Of a DNA stretch of 64,000 nt, positions 61,873-64,000 are shown in pieces. A program made the position numbers and the translations under genes. The notes below the pieces were generated by a model, which saw only the letters and a list, made by a program, of their open reading frames with translations, did not search any database and was not told the DNA's origin. Position 1 is the stretch's first letter. Every line of letters begins with the position of its first letter. Origin of the DNA: CAVUCE01 sp963739985 (lineage in GTDB: Bacteria > Bacteroidota > Ignavibacteria > Ignavibacteriales > Ignavibacteriaceae); assembly GCA_963739985.1 (NCBI GenBank), contig CAVUCE010000021.1, positions 310,001 through 374,000 of the forward strand, in the 5' to 3' direction.

Positions 61873-64000
61873 TTAACGAACGTTATTTGTTAAAGAAAAA
61901 ATTAGGCGAAGGAAGAAGTCAAGTATTCCTATGCGTAGATTCTGAGTTCCCGAGCAACGAAATTGCTATAAAAATATTACCCCCGGATTGCAATGCCGAA
62001 GAACTTGCAACATTTAAAAAAGAATATTTTACTCTAAGAAAATTAAATCATCCCAATATTGTACGCGCAATTGATTTTGGAACGGTTGTAAAAAAAAGTG
62101 AAGATAATAGTTCTATACAACTTGGCAGTAAATATTTCACTTTAGAATATTTTGAAGGTTGTGAACTCTTAGATTTTCCCGATATTGAAGATGAAAATAT
62201 TCTAACCGTGGCAGTAATACAACTGTGTTCCTTCCTTTATTATTTACATCAATCCAACTATATATATTATGATTTAAAACCGGAAAACATCTTAATTTCC
62301 GATGATAAAAAAGGACTCATCCTTAAACTTATTGATTTAGGTTTTGCTCAGCATGCTGTTGATACCGATGAAGATATAATTAGAGGAACTGCAGAATATA
62401 TAGCACCGGAAATATTAAGAAAAGAAGAACATGATCATCGAGTTGATTTATATTCTCTGGGAATTATTTTATACAGAATTCTTTATAAAAAATTTCCATT
62501 TCAAACCAATGTAGAAATTGAAATTTATAAATCGCATGTAGAAAAAGAATTTGAATTTCCGGAAGTTGAAAACTTTTCAAATTTAATTGCGGTAACAAAA
62601 AAATTATTAGAAAAAAATCCGGAAAATCGTTATCAAAATGTTCTTGAAGTCTTGAGCGATTTAGAAATTCCAATTGACAATAACTTAACGAAACATTGGC
62701 TTCCGGCAAAAGCATTTACAAATCGTAAAGATGCGCTTACAATACTAAAGACTTATATTTCTGATTCGAAAAGTGGAGAAGTATTTTCCATAAAAGGCTT
62801 TGAAGGTGCCGGAAAAACATCTTTGGCAGAGGAAATTTATTCTACTTATGAAAATGTGGTTTTCATTGGGAATAATCGTTCTAAAACCGGTTGGGATTTT
62901 GTAAAAGTACTGTTGAATAATCTTATTTATAATGATTTCGTTTATCCAATTCTTACTATTGAACAAATTGAAAAGGTTGAAAAATTCCTATCTACACCTT
63001 CAAATGAATTTATAGATGATTTGAAGTCTATTCTTAATTCGTTTACAGCAGAAAGACAATTCATTCTTATTCTGGATGAGTTTAACTATTACGATGAATT
63101 TGTTCTGGAAGTGTTTAAAAATATAATTCCAATTCTTCAGGTAAATAAAATAAAAGTGATTTTAACGGAGTTATCGGATTACAATTACACATCAAATTTT
63201 ATTTTTAATCTCCGCGATATAAATCTTACTTCATTCACCGATTCACATTTAGTAGAATATCTTAATAAATCTTATTACAAAAATTTTCCTAAAGACGAAT
63301 TAAAAAAGCTAATACTACTTTACGCCGATCTTTTACCGGGCAGCATAGTAAGTTTTATAAAAGATATTACTTTGCTTGGAATTGTTAAGTATGAAAACGG
63401 GAAAGTAAGTATCTCTGCCGATGAAAATGAAATCAACATACTCAAAAGTTCACATGAAGAAATATACAGTGTAAGATTAAGTTCGCTTACTCCGGAAGAA
63501 TTGCGTTTCGCAAGAATAATTTCACTTTTCGAATCTTTACCGGATCTCTCAAACTTTGAAAAGTTGATGAAATTAAATCATCAAGATTTTAGTGAATTGG
63601 TTGGGAATCTGCAGGATAAAAATATACTTCAGCAATTTAGCAGAGCGCAATCATTAATTTATGTATCCGAAAGTCTTAGAAAGTTTGTTTATGAATCGAT
63701 TGAAGATAAGGAAAAGCTTCATTTAGAAATAGCAAATGCATTAGTCGATAAAGATATAAAAATATCGAGAAAAGAACTTGCCAGACATTTTCAGTTCGCA
63801 AATCAAGATGATAAAGCGTTCTCGATAATTAAGGAAGAAATTTCTGAAGCGGAAAAAATTTCGGCTTATTCATATCAAAAAAGTTTGTTGGATTTTTTAA
63901 AGAACCTTTCACTCAGCAAAGATTTGATGCAGGAAATCAAGTTTATGACATGCGAAGTTTATTCAAAACTTGGTGATCTGAAACAGGCTATAGTTCTTGC
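61869..64000 (+). CDS. Serine/threonine protein kinase fused to an AAA/STAND-type ATPase (partial)
   Basis: The reading frame is open from ATG at 61869 to the window end, over 710 codons, so it is truncated by the window. Residues 1-280 are a Hanks-type kinase: LLKKKLGEGRSQVFLC, then IAIKIL (the catalytic Lys), IYYDLKPENILI near 130-141, LIDLGFAQ near 155 and TAEYIAPEIL near 175. The Arg of the HRD motif is a Tyr here, so the kinase is a non-RD type. Residues about 300-420 have a P-loop (FEGAGKTSLAEEIY) and Walker B (FILILDEFNYYD), then helical regions. The layout recalls PknK-like or HstK-like proteins. The start overlaps dppC-like by 4 bases (ATGA). Confidence 0.85.
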   Translation, partial: MINERYLLKKKLGEGRSQVFLCVDSEFPSNEIAIKILPPDCNAEELATFKKEYFTLRKLNHPNIVRAIDFGTVVKKSEDNSSIQLGSKYFTLEYFEGCELLDFPDIEDENILTVAVIQLCSFLYYLHQSNYIYYDLKPENILISDDKKGLILKLIDLGFAQHAVDTDEDIIRGTAEYIAPEILRKEEHDHRVDLYSLGIILYRILYKKFPFQTNVEIEIYKSHVEKEFEFPEVENFSNLIAVTKKLLEKNPENRYQNVLEVLSDLEIPIDNNLTKHWLPAKAFTNRKDALTILKTYISDSKSGEVFSIKGFEGAGKTSLAEEIYSTYENVVFIGNNRSKTGWDFVKVLLNNLIYNDFVYPILTIEQIEKVEKFLSTPSNEFIDDLKSILNSFTAERQFILILDEFNYYDEFVLEVFKNIIPILQVNKIKVILTELSDYNYTSNFIFNLRDINLTSFTDSHLVEYLNKSYYKNFPKDELKKLILLYADLLPGSIVSFIKDITLLGIVKYENGKVSISADENEINILKSSHEEIYSVRLSSLTPEELRFARIISLFESLPDLSNFEKLMKLNHQDFSELVGNLQDKNILQQFSRAQSLIYVSESLRKFVYESIEDKEKLHLEIANALVDKDIKISRKELARHFQFANQDDKAFSIIKEEISEAEKISAYSYQKSLLDFLKNLSLSKDLMQEIKFMTCEVYSKLGDLKQAIVL

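Noticed and set aside
1..64000. CRISPR array, transposase or prophage genes
   Set aside because: No regularly spaced repeats, Cas-like proteins, DDE motifs or phage structural genes were found in either strand.

Overview
The window is AT-rich DNA from a Gram-negative, outer-membrane bacterium of the Bacteroidota/Chlorobi group, most like the Ignavibacteria (an inference, not a database result). Three things point there: proteins ending in type IX secretion (T9SS) sorting domains with the NYPNPFNPST-type motif, lipid A genes (lpxB, lpxK) and a TonB-dependent receptor with a carboxypeptidase-regulatory-like N-terminus, and frequent TTG starts with weak ribosome binding sites. No rRNA, tRNA, CRISPR array, transposase or prophage was seen.

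Layout. 1-2.8 kb: a HEAT-repeat secreted protein, a VOC protein and an Ig-like lipoprotein. 2.8-13 kb: a surface polysaccharide region (undecaprenyl-phosphate sugar transferase, five glycosyltransferases, Wzx-type flippase, methyltransferase), interrupted at 6.3-7.3 kb by a frameshifted HEPN/MNT pair lying between two copies of the 3' end of a glycosyltransferase gene. 13-14.6 kb: nadK and a one-cysteine thioredoxin-like protein. 14.6-18.4 kb: a tight four-gene operon of two ATP-grasp ligases, a GNAT acetyltransferase and a lysine 2,3-aminomutase; this is the best candidate here for an undescribed pathway. 18.7-32 kb: recG, a free-standing AP2-domain protein, dgt, a TonB receptor, gpsA, plsY, ispD, queA and ppdK. 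32-36.4 kb: lpxB, a DUF374 acyltransferase, lpxK, an ICMT-like methyltransferase and a HAD phosphatase. 36.4-45.5 kb: a T9SS cargo protein, smc, a degenerate glycosidase-fold membrane protein and tpiA. 45.7-51.8 kb: an MFS transporter, queC, queF, glnD, murI and a small orphan. 52-57.3 kb: asparaginase, nfu, ogt, a minimal T9SS protein inside nested inverted repeats, a second and divergent KamA-family enzyme and a 54-residue protein. 57.4-64 kb: a YbaK-like deacylase, a split peptide-type ABC transporter (two ATPases on the minus strand, two permeases on the plus strand) and a kinase-ATPase regulator that runs off the window.

Working together: queA, queC and queF serve queuosine synthesis; gpsA and plsY start phospholipid synthesis; lpxB, the DUF374 gene and lpxK serve lipid A; the glycosyltransferase block makes a cell-surface glycan. 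The lysine aminomutase operon has what would be needed to make beta-lysine and then acetylate and/or ligate it, but its product is unknown.
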